Origin: Stentor roeselii
Taxonomy: Eukaryota > Ciliophora > Heterotrichea > Heterotrichida > Stentoridae
Direction of reading: 5' to 3'
DNA length: 64,000 bases
NCBI GenBank assembly: GCA_006503475.1
Contig: RSEH01000035.1
Coordinates: forward strand, 62,001-126,000
Shown one piece after another: positions 50,606-59,265 of this stretch. Position 1 is the first letter of the stretch; every line of letters starts with the position of its first letter. Position numbers and translations under genes: made by a program. The notes beneath the pieces are model-generated. The model saw only the letters and a program-made list of their open reading frames with translations, searched no databases and was not told the origin of the DNA.

Positions 50606-52378
50606 CTAATACATATTCATATTAAAGCCATTTGGATATTTATTGCATATCGGACACATGTTTATAAATAATTCATCAAGATGTTTCTTTGCATATTCAT
50701 GATTGCAACTGAATTTAGACTTCTCCATAACATTCTCTATGAAATAAAGGCCACAGTGGCAGCAGCAGTATTTCTTGGGCATTACTAAATAAACAGCTTG
50801 TGTAAGATTAACTTCGCGAAGAGATTTAATACTAGGTAAGGGTGGAATATCAAATTGTTTCAGCATACTTTCATTAAACATTTCTATCTCTTGATCAAAT
50901 CCAAAATCATCAGAGTCATAATAAGACTGTCCTTTTATTTTCTGAACAATCTTTTCAGACATTTTTTTCAATTTGACTGCAATTGACTCTATCAGTATAT
51001 CTAAACAGTTGAAATCAAAATCATTGATATTATCATAAAAACCATTATTTTTTTTCTGATGTTTGTTAAAAGGATAATAAGAATAAGAGTTTGGATCGAA
51101 TCCATCAATCGCCATATCCTTATCAGAATAAATTAAAAAATATTGTGAAAAATATCTTCCAAGTTTTATAATCGGTCGATTTTTCACATCTTTTACAGGA
51201 ATTAGTCTATATTCTTCAAAACCTTCACTAAAGTCATAATAATGGATACAACACTGAGTTGTATTAGACAATTCTTGAATAGATTTCAAAGATCCAATTT
51301 CAAAAATTTTTGGTTTAAAAGCATTTCCTATCATTAAAATTTTTTCACTAAAATAAGAAAAATATTCATGTAATGAAGGTATATCCTTGAATGTTGAAGG
51401 GTGTTGCAAATCTCTGAAATGTTGAAGGATACCGTTTTTATTAAAAATTTCTTCACAATATTTGTAAAACTCATCATCATTTTGAAACCTGAACATATGT
51501 TCTACTATTGCTAAACCTATCAAAGCTCCTAGATTTTTATTAAAAATTTCAGGGGAAATATAGGAATTAACTAGTTCTCTTTTTAAATTTAATGATAGCC
51601 ATTGCATAGGATATCTTAATTTTTCATATCCCTTAGGTATTAATAGTTTATTATCTTTATTACTTTGTAGATCTGCAGAGAAATTTTCAACTAAAGTAAC
51701 TTTTTTTCTGATGTTAATTAACTTAAAATAGTATCTTTTTTCTTTTTCAATAATTTCAACAGGCTGATTGATGAAATACCGAAGATCTATATCATGAGAA
51801 ATTTTATTATAAAAATAAAAATCGGCTATTGTCATCATTTGATTTGATTCTGAATGAATATAATGTTTGCTTGTAGATTTTACAATAGATTTCTGCCCTC
51901 TCTGAAAAAAGTCTCTCATATTTGGCTTGGAATTCATCTGAGCTTCATTAAGTATAAACCAGTTCTTTTCTGAAGAAAGATCAGTTAAAATAGGCCTTGA
52001 TATTATTTTAACTGGGTCTTGAATTTGTAAAACTTGATTTGTTTCTATGCTGTAAATGTTTGAAAGTCTAATTTTCTTTACTTCATTGGAAATATCGATT
52101 TTTTTACAGATAAAAATATACTCACTTGCACTGGTTTCAATGAAATCATAGACAATGTTGAAGTAAAAAGTCTCTGTCGGTTCGATATCTATGATGGCCA
52201 TGTTGTTTATAATTTTGACATTTAAAGACATTCCAGGTTTTAAAAATTTTACATTCAAAGGGATCTCTGACATTCTTATATCACAGACATTAAGATTGTA
52301 ACATATATTACCCAGTCCTTGATTTAAGTAAATTTTCTCATCATGAACACATTGAAATTGGCATCTGGAAGCTTCCAT
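50606..52378 (-). CDS. Pseudo-otubain-like protein with RING-like zinc finger (copy 3)
   Basis: 590 residues; tandem paralogue of the 48331 gene. Shared blocks: KPGMSLNVKI, FYFNIVYDFIET, KISHDIDLRYFINQPVEI, NLGALIGLAIVEHMFRF, IQELSNTT, DFSEGFEEYRLIP and YFLIYSDKDMAIDGF. Asn282 stands at the catalytic-Cys place and Gln412 at the catalytic-His place of otubains. The C-terminal finger has CCCHCG, FSCNHEY and CPIC. Upstream (52379-52793) the plus strand is G-poor because the divergent NEK gene starts there. Confidence 0.72.
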   Translation of the reverse strand: MEASRCQFQCVHDEKIYLNQGLGNICYNLNVCDIRMSEIPLNVKFLKPGMSLNVKIINNMAIIDIEPTETFYFNIVYDFIETSASEYIFICKKIDISNEVKKIRLSNIYSIETNQVLQIQDPVKIISRPILTDLSSEKNWFILNEAQMNSKPNMRDFFQRGQKSIVKSTSKHYIHSESNQMMTIADFYFYNKISHDIDLRYFINQPVEIIEKEKRYYFKLINIRKKVTLVENFSADLQSNKDNKLLIPKGYEKLRYPMQWLSLNLKRELVNSYISPEIFNKNLGALIGLAIVEHMFRFQNDDEFYKYCEEIFNKNGILQHFRDLQHPSTFKDIPSLHEYFSYFSEKILMIGNAFKPKIFEIGSLKSIQELSNTTQCCIHYYDFSEGFEEYRLIPVKDVKNRPIIKLGRYFSQYFLIYSDKDMAIDGFDPNSYSYYPFNKHQKKNNGFYDNINDFDFNCLDILIESIAVKLKKMSEKIVQKIKGQSYYDSDDFGFDQEIEMFNESMLKQFDIPPLPSIKSLREVNLTQAVYLVMPKKYCCCHCGLYFIENVMEKSKFSCNHEYAKKHLDELFINMCPICNKYPNGFNMNMY

Positions 52379-52793
52379 AATTATTATATAAAAAAGTTCT
52401 ATAAATTTTCATTTAACCAAATCCGATTATTTAAAGAATTACTATAAAACTTTAAAACTTGAAAAATTCAAAAAAACAATCTAGACAATAATCCTTAAAA
52501 CTATAAAAAAATTAACTAAAATTTGTTCAATTTCACTGCTTTTCCCAATTCTCTAAAAAATAACGATCCAAACTAGGCCTATCCTAATATATAGACATAA
52601 CCCAATTTCAAATAATTCAAAAATCCAAACAAAATTAAATCCAACAATCAATTAACACCCAATATAACCTTAACTAACTCCCAAAAAATCCTAAAACCCT
52701 GAAACCCTTAAACCCTTAAAACCATCTCCAAAACACCAAAACCCTTCAACCACTAAAAGCTCCTCCCAACCCACCCAGGCACAAATAATTAAA
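52379..52793. other. G-free spacer between divergent genes
   Basis: 52595-52758 (164 nt) has exactly one G (52701); the right half has CCCTTAAACCCTTAAAACC-type C-rich blocks. No ORF. Shared 5' flank of the minus-strand 50606 gene and the plus-strand NEK gene, though the skew follows the NEK side. Confidence 0.75.
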
Positions 52794-53999
52794 ATGTCCT
52801 TAGAAAACTTTGAAATAATCAGCGAAATCGGAAAAGGAGCCTACAGCAACGTTTACAAAGCCCGGCGCAAGACAGACCAGCACATCTACGCATTAAAAAA
52901 GGTGAAAATGCAAAAGTTAAACAAAAAAGAGAAGAAAAACGCTTTAAACGAGGTGCGAATTCTTGCAAGTATCCATCATGCAAACATAATTTCCTACAAG
53001 GAAGCATTTTTCGACGAGACAGGGAGTCTTTGCCTGGTGACAGAATACGCAGATTCAGGTGACCTTTACCAGAAAATCGTGAAATACCAGAAAAGAAAAA
53101 AGTTAATCAGCGAGGCGTTTATCTGGAATGTGATAGTCCAAGTGACTCAAGGACTGAAAGTGCTTCATGAGTTGAACGTCCTTCATCGAGACATGAAAAG
53201 TGCAAACGTTTTTCTGAATAACGATGGAACTGTCAAGTTAGGCGATATGAATGTCTCGAAGGTCTCAAAAGATGGACTTTTATACACCCAGACTGGAACT
53301 CCTTATTATGCAAGTCCTGAAGTCTGGCAGGATAAACCTTATAATTCAAAAAGTGATATCTGGTCTTTAGGATGTGTTATTTATGAGACCTCTACATTGA
53401 AGCCCCCTTTTAGAGCGGATGATATGCAAGGACTTTATGAAAAAGTGATAAGAGGGGAGTACTCCCCGATAAATCCTTATTACTCTAAAGACTTGAATTT
53501 CGTTATTAGAAAAATGCTGCAAATTGACCCTAATAAAAGACCTTCTTGTGACCAGATCCTTAATTTTCCTTGTGTTTTGAAACATTTGAAGAAAATAGAG
53601 GATAATGAACCTTGCACGTTACTTGCTCCTATTTCTCTTAATAAGGAATCTGATTCTTTCACTGAGGAACTGCCTAAAGCGAATTATAATTATAGGAATA
53701 AGTCTGAAATACCTTCTTTGTATAGAAGTCCTTCTAAGATATTTGATACTGAGTCTCATAAGACACTTCATAAAAGACATGGAAATTACTCGATGATCAG
53801 AGCTGAAGATGTTATTAAAGAGTCTAGTGCGGCTTTAAAACTTCCGAAAATTAAATACCGCAGTTATAAAAGTCCTGTTATTATTCGTAAAATGAAGGAA
53901 ATTGATGAACTCCTTGAAATGCCCAGAAGTCTTCCTGATAACGACCGGCTTAAAAGACTGAGAAATGCCTATCTAGGGAAAAGTTTTAAGATTATTTAA
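52794..53999 (+). CDS. NEK-family protein kinase
   Basis: 401 residues. Kinase domain about 6-260: Gly-loop GKGAYSNV (13-20), Lys35, HRD at 131-133, APE-like SPE and the DxWSLG of lobe C. The DFG position reads DMN (150-152) in GDMNVSK; the first Asp, the metal ligand, is kept, and related DLN versions occur in some protist NEKs, so the kinase may be active. Tail of about 140 residues is basic, without coiled coil. NEKs control cilia, basal bodies and mitosis. Only 19 bp to the otubain gene downstream. Confidence 0.9.
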   Translation: MSLENFEIISEIGKGAYSNVYKARRKTDQHIYALKKVKMQKLNKKEKKNALNEVRILASIHHANIISYKEAFFDETGSLCLVTEYADSGDLYQKIVKYQKRKKLISEAFIWNVIVQVTQGLKVLHELNVLHRDMKSANVFLNNDGTVKLGDMNVSKVSKDGLLYTQTGTPYYASPEVWQDKPYNSKSDIWSLGCVIYETSTLKPPFRADDMQGLYEKVIRGEYSPINPYYSKDLNFVIRKMLQIDPNKRPSCDQILNFPCVLKHLKKIEDNEPCTLLAPISLNKESDSFTEELPKANYNYRNKSEIPSLYRSPSKIFDTESHKTLHKRHGNYSMIRAEDVIKESSAALKLPKIKYRSYKSPVIIRKMKEIDELLEMPRSLPDNDRLKRLRNAYLGKSFKII

Positions 54000-54018
54000 T
54001 ATATAGAATATCTATAAA

Positions 54019-55680
54019 ATGAACATACCTTATATTACGAAAAGTTCTTTAAAACACCAAGAAGGGTCGAATGTAAATATTTCTTCTACTTTGCCAAAGG
54101 GTACCCTTGAAGGCTACCAAACATGCCCTAATCCAGATTCATCAAATGATTTTTCGAGAAGTAGTTCAAGTGGTCTAAACTTTGGTTCAAGTCATTTAGG
54201 CCGTGTTGAAAGTGTGAAGGAATCTAGAGGAAGTTCACTGAGACATCAGGAGAATCCTTTGATTCATGGCCATTTTCGTGAATATGATAACCATGGAGAA
54301 GGAACTCCTAATAGGCCAGTTGAAGGATCAGATAAAAATAATGAAATTAGATACTCAGAAAATATACAAAGTGAAAATTTTTCACCTCCTAATCCAAAAT
54401 GGAGCGAAAAATTCCAGGACAATCCTTTAAACAAGGCGATGATTCAATATGAAGATCCAGTTAAATTTCCGGGAAATCCTTATAATCCTCCTCTTGATTC
54501 AAGAAATAATCCAATTCCAAACTTTAATCAATTTAAAGAACCTCCAATGCAACCACCTCATCTTGGGAAACCTCCTGATTTAGGCAAACTTTCAATGTTC
54601 ATAGTCAACGGGTCAGAAGTAATCCCTCCAACATATCCCGATGAAGAGAACAAAAGAACAAGTTTCAACAACCTTAATCAATGTTTGATGATTCAAAATA
54701 AAGAAAATCCAATCATTCCCCCTCCAATTTTTTATGATCCTTATGAAAATTTCAAGGAAGAACAAAACATAACCATGCGAGCTTCGGTCTTTCTAAACAT
54801 TCAAGGAGATAAAAACTATTCAAAAGTCATTCCTCCCTTTAATTTCCCTGTCGATGAAAATAACATAAAAGAAATCCAATTGAATGGCGGAGAGGATGTC
54901 GACATAGATCAGAATGTTTCAACAATTTCTCCTTTTTGGATAAGAATCGACAGAATGAAAGAAATCGCCAAATACAGCGAAGACTTCACCTTCTGCATCG
55001 ACCGACTAAACCACATGTACTTTATAAGAGGATGGAAAAAAAGCCGAGGAGACGGAAACTGTTATTATCGAGCAGTTATTTCAAGGTACCTCGAACTGAT
55101 CTTCGGGTTTTACAGTCCTTTGTCGAATTGCAGGTTCTTTTTACAGTTATTGAAAAACTTACAAAACAAAAACTACACATTTTTCGATTTTCAGGATAAT
55201 GACTCACTTATCTATGCACTTAAAGTAACTGAAGATCTGATAAAATTAAAAGAACAGTATCCTTATTACGCTTTTCATAGTCTTTTATTGTGGTTTCAGG
55301 ATACAAAAGTTGATCAGGCTTTTGTAAGAGTTGCTAGGTGGCTGGCGTACTCAGAGTTCGTTGAAAGACAGGCGGAGTACTTGGATTTTATTGACAATAG
55401 TGATAAAATTGTGAATGAAATACTAACTGATAAGACTGAAGCTGAATCTCTCGTTCTTTTGTTACTTCCTGCTGCTTTAAAAATACAGGTTCATCAGTTT
55501 AACATTTTCTCTAAAGACAGGATGATTGTTATTGTTGATTATCCTGAAGGACAAAACTTTAACATTCAGGTGAATGTTATTAGGAGACCTGGACATTATG
55601 ATATTCTTTATACGTCGGCTGAGCAGGAAAGTGATATGTATTGCTTTGAAACAGCGAGTTATTATTTCATTAATGCTTAG
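54019..55680 (+). CDS. Otubain-like (OTU) deubiquitinase with long Pro/Asn-rich N-terminus
   Basis: 553 residues. The first ~260 are disordered, rich in Pro, Asn, Ser and Glu. The C65-type peptidase core (about 310-550) has RGDGNCYYRA with Asp345 and Cys348, and the His526 in PGHYDILY; the triad looks intact. Otubains remove ubiquitin, often Lys48 chains, or block E2 enzymes. It follows NEK by 19 bp on the same strand, so co-expression is possible. Shares the otubain fold with the three pseudo-enzymes of this window. Confidence 0.9.
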   Translation: MNIPYITKSSLKHQEGSNVNISSTLPKGTLEGYQTCPNPDSSNDFSRSSSSGLNFGSSHLGRVESVKESRGSSLRHQENPLIHGHFREYDNHGEGTPNRPVEGSDKNNEIRYSENIQSENFSPPNPKWSEKFQDNPLNKAMIQYEDPVKFPGNPYNPPLDSRNNPIPNFNQFKEPPMQPPHLGKPPDLGKLSMFIVNGSEVIPPTYPDEENKRTSFNNLNQCLMIQNKENPIIPPPIFYDPYENFKEEQNITMRASVFLNIQGDKNYSKVIPPFNFPVDENNIKEIQLNGGEDVDIDQNVSTISPFWIRIDRMKEIAKYSEDFTFCIDRLNHMYFIRGWKKSRGDGNCYYRAVISRYLELIFGFYSPLSNCRFFLQLLKNLQNKNYTFFDFQDNDSLIYALKVTEDLIKLKEQYPYYAFHSLLLWFQDTKVDQAFVRVARWLAYSEFVERQAEYLDFIDNSDKIVNEILTDKTEAESLVLLLLPAALKIQVHQFNIFSKDRMIVIVDYPEGQNFNIQVNVIRRPGHYDILYTSAEQESDMYCFETASYYFINA

Positions 55681-55687
55681 ATAGAAG

Positions 55688-56128
55688 TTAAATATACTTG
55701 CTTGAAACCTTCGGGATAGTTATGTATAAGTATTTAGAATTTGGTGATCGCGGTTTTTCTCTCAAAGGAATCGACAACTTACTTACATGGTTTGTAGTCG
55801 GCCTGGATATCTGAATTCTGGTGGCTGAAGGAGTGAGTTCTTTCAACCCAACAACCCCCTTTTTAAGTGGGGAAAAGAAAAGTCTATTTCCAGACTGATT
55901 CCTGGGAGTGTAAGTCTTGGGAAAGACGCAATTTTTACTTTTCATGGTCCTCGAGGTGTTGATTGGTGACTGGACAACAGAAGGTCCTAATTTTTTCCTT
56001 CCAGTGAAACATTCCCCAGTTTTAGTCCTTTTGTGGTAATTCCTAGTTTTTTTAAAACTTAAGAAATACGAAGGGAAGTTTTCAGAAACAAAATTCAGTC
56101 TTTCAATTAGATTCTCGGACTTAAACAT
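55688..56128 (-). CDS. Small basic protein, unknown
   Basis: 146 residues, strongly basic, Ser/Thr/Pro-rich, likely disordered, with several SP/TP sites. No family. The stop lies 7 bp from the otubain stop. Upstream region on the plus strand is C-poor, as expected for a real minus-strand gene. Confidence 0.6.
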   Translation of the reverse strand: MFKSENLIERLNFVSENFPSYFLSFKKTRNYHKRTKTGECFTGRKKLGPSVVQSPINTSRTMKSKNCVFPKTYTPRNQSGNRLFFSPLKKGVVGLKELTPSATRIQISRPTTNHVSKLSIPLREKPRSPNSKYLYITIPKVSSKYI

Positions 56129-56830
56129 TATTCACATTAAATGCAAGACTTTATTGATAAATTGAAGAACTTTTATTACTTGAGAATGGATGAGCAAAGT
56201 AAACAAAGGAAAACTTTTGGTTTAAAGCTGAAGATGCGGAGGATTTTTAATATAATTATTAATGTGTTGAATAATTTTGAATTAGTTAAATATTTTTTGG
56301 TTGGATAATTGAAGAGATTTTTTGTTGGGGTGTGAATACCTTGAAATTAATAAATTTGATTCATTCAGCATGAAATTATTCAGATTATTGAATAATTAGT
56401 AGACTTTAGGAGGTAGATAATTTTCTAATTTTAACAAAATTTTCTTTAGTTGATTGATAAAGATTTACAGATAAAGATTCTCATGACTAATAAATCTACT
56501 TTAAAATAAGTTTCATGTATTTAAGAAATTTTGTGAATGGTCTACAATATCTCAAAAACTTTTAAAATATATTTCTTCAATTCTTCCATCCAAATAAACC
56601 TAAAATTTGACTTTCCAATGAAATACAAATTCATCCAATTAAATCCTATTCCTCCAAGTACCAAACCATCCAAATAAAAACCCCATAACTTTTAATTCAT
56701 TTCCAAAACAAATCCATCTAAATCAAACCCAAACCCTCAAAAACCCTAAAATTCTAAAAAAAATCCATTCCAACTTTAAACTAATAAAAAAAAGCTCCAA
56801 AAATCTATTAAATCTCATCTATAATAAAGA
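56129..56830. other. Spacer between divergent genes, skew switches sign
   Basis: The left half is C-poor and G/T-rich (5' flank of the minus-strand gene). In the right half 56659-56793 (135 nt) has no G at all (5' flank of the plus-strand pseudokinase gene). No ORF or repeat recognised. Confidence 0.7.
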
Positions 56831-59233
56831 ATGTCTCAGAACTCAAAGTCTACAAACTCAAAGTCCTTATCCCTGCCTTCAAAGCAGCCTTCCTCCACCC
56901 TTTCCTCGAGTTCAACATTCGAAAAGTCCCCATCATCTCAAATCAAACCAGAAGACCGTTACCTAGAAGAGCTAACAAAAGACCTATCTCAAAAAAAGAT
57001 AAATTTCCGTCAACAGCCCGATGACTTATGGATATACCCAAAAACCTTGAAAGAAATAAAAGGCAGTAACCTGTTGATTCCAGGTACGAAATGTCCAGCA
57101 ATAAAGAATTTCATGGGAATCAAGGTGAAAGACAACATGATTTACATGGTGGAGTCCAGTAACAGGATTTCATTTCCAGCAGTCTTAAAAGAGCCTCTTG
57201 TCCGTTTCTGCAATTTTATCAATATGACGAACCCAGTGGCTCACTTATATGTGAACTCAGTGATTCTTCGAGATGAAACAAGACTTCTCATCAACTCGAA
57301 CAGGATCATTCATCTTTCATTGAAAGAAAAGTTGACTTATGACTTTATCGAGGAGATAATAACGATAGACAAGATATACCAGACTATTCTCAGTGAACAT
57401 CTTCCTGTGTTCATGTTTCGAGAGTTCTACTTCAAACCGATCTTCATAAAAGAAACGAAAAGTAACTTGGAAAAAACGAAAGAAGTCATCATCAAGTCTG
57501 TCAAAGGCATGGGCTTTACTCAAGATAAAAAACAAGAAGTCACAAGTTACTATGGAAAGTACCTCGTTGTCAGCCTCGCAGTCAACATCGACATCGGCCA
57601 TGAAGACCTGAAGTTCGACAAAGACTTCGACTGGAGGATCCTCCCGATAACTCTCGAGATCTACGACCACATGATCCTCATAAAAATTCGCTTTTGCAAG
57701 AATAAACATGTCGTTAAAATCGAAAATGAACATACACAAAACTTATTCTCAGAATTCATCAACTACGCAAATCTCAACTTAAAAAAAGCAAGATATCGAT
57801 TTTCTTACACCCAACTCAACTTGACCTTCGAAAGCACCATCGTCACTTCTTGTCTTGATTTCACTCAGATACAGTTTTGCTTTCAAGAAACATTTTCTTA
57901 TATGATTGAAAATTTCAAGAAATTCGGAAGTTGCTTTGCGCAAATTTACAATGCAACAAATTCATCTAATCCAGGTGATTTTACCTCGGCAAATGTAAAG
58001 GAAATGTATAGAGAGTTGAAGCAAGGGTTTCATTTTGAAGAGACTAATAATTTCAGCTTGTTTTACATTCTTTCAACTCATAAGAACCAGGTCGAGTTGT
58101 TGATTCCTGAGAGGTTTGAAGTAAGGAATTATACAAGTCGTGAATTTTCACAGGAGGTTTCGATTTTAGCGGAAATGAATGAAAAGTTCCCGGAATGTTA
58201 TCATGTTAAAGTAGATGAACAGCTTAAGACTATCTCGTATCCAGTTTTTGAAGAAGGGCAAACTTTGCTTGTTTCTCATACACCTGGGGGAAAACAGGTT
58301 TTTTATTATGAAGAGTTTTTAAAGAGGCTTATGGAAAGAGGCTTGACGGTGAATAATCCCCTGGAGCATATAAGTCTTGTTAAGCAAAGAGGAGGATATT
58401 TCGCTTATTTCTCTGATTTTCCTTTGTTTTCTTATGTCTCGAAAGTAGATCATCTTCCAGTTTTAGAGTTGAAGATGGATCTAAGACTGTTAACAGAGCA
58501 CATCGTCAATTTGAACCAAATCGCTGTAAAAGAAGAGATTTCTTTAACTTACATTGAAAAAGACTCCTTTGACCAGGAGCCCGACCCTTCAACAAGCCCA
58601 GAAGCGATGCTTATTGGAAACATGGTGACTTTCACAAAGATCACTGACACTAACCAGATCGAGTCCATCCAACGCGAGCAAAGAAGAAACCTTCCAAGTA
58701 CCATAAGCATCCTCGGGCTTTACCAAGACAACGAAAATCACTACATCGTCAGTGAAAAGCTAAAACCTGTTGAAATCGACTCACTCACGCCAAGAGACAT
58801 TTGGAAAATCTTCTTGGTAGTCATTCAAACCATCTTACTTCTCAGAACAGACCAAAACCACATTTTCCTCATCACTGAAAAAGACCTTTTCTACAACCAG
58901 AATAAAACTCTTAAAATCCAAATAAGCTCTTATGACTCTTCTCATCTTTGGAACTGCTTCAGTCCTTTTAAAACCTCTCAACAAAAACAAGTTTATTCCT
59001 TGTCACTTCTCGTTTATCGCCTTTGTTGTAAAGTTGACCCCTTCGCGAAGTTTACCCGTCTTACAAATGAAAAACTTATTTCAGAGCTTCAAGATGAAAG
59101 TCGCATTCCGATTTTTGACTGGGAATTTGAACAAAAAAACCCAAGACTTGTCGATTTTTTAAGAAAATGCTGGTTCGGGGATTTTGAAAGTCTGGAAAAG
59201 ATGAAAGACGCTTATCCGATCGAGTCGATATGA
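56831..59233 (+). CDS. Large protein with C-terminal pseudokinase
   Basis: 800 residues. The N-terminus (1-45) is Ser-rich. Residues 45-600 fold into unknown alpha/beta regions. About 620-790 look like a protein-kinase domain: hinge-like NHYIVSEKL, then HIFLITEKDLFYNQNKTLKI where HRD..N and DFG would be, YSLSLLVYRLC (helix F area) and LVDFLRKCWFGD (last helix). HRD and DFG are both lost, so it should be inactive. Stop TGA is followed directly by TAG. Copine starts 32 bp downstream on the same strand. Role unknown. Confidence 0.72.
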   Translation: MSQNSKSTNSKSLSLPSKQPSSTLSSSSTFEKSPSSQIKPEDRYLEELTKDLSQKKINFRQQPDDLWIYPKTLKEIKGSNLLIPGTKCPAIKNFMGIKVKDNMIYMVESSNRISFPAVLKEPLVRFCNFINMTNPVAHLYVNSVILRDETRLLINSNRIIHLSLKEKLTYDFIEEIITIDKIYQTILSEHLPVFMFREFYFKPIFIKETKSNLEKTKEVIIKSVKGMGFTQDKKQEVTSYYGKYLVVSLAVNIDIGHEDLKFDKDFDWRILPITLEIYDHMILIKIRFCKNKHVVKIENEHTQNLFSEFINYANLNLKKARYRFSYTQLNLTFESTIVTSCLDFTQIQFCFQETFSYMIENFKKFGSCFAQIYNATNSSNPGDFTSANVKEMYRELKQGFHFEETNNFSLFYILSTHKNQVELLIPERFEVRNYTSREFSQEVSILAEMNEKFPECYHVKVDEQLKTISYPVFEEGQTLLVSHTPGGKQVFYYEEFLKRLMERGLTVNNPLEHISLVKQRGGYFAYFSDFPLFSYVSKVDHLPVLELKMDLRLLTEHIVNLNQIAVKEEISLTYIEKDSFDQEPDPSTSPEAMLIGNMVTFTKITDTNQIESIQREQRRNLPSTISILGLYQDNENHYIVSEKLKPVEIDSLTPRDIWKIFLVVIQTILLLRTDQNHIFLITEKDLFYNQNKTLKIQISSYDSSHLWNCFSPFKTSQQKQVYSLSLLVYRLCCKVDPFAKFTRLTNEKLISELQDESRIPIFDWEFEQKNPRLVDFLRKCWFGDFESLEKMKDAYPIESI

Positions 59234-59265
59234 TAGAGAAAATTTGTTAATCTTCATTTTATAAT

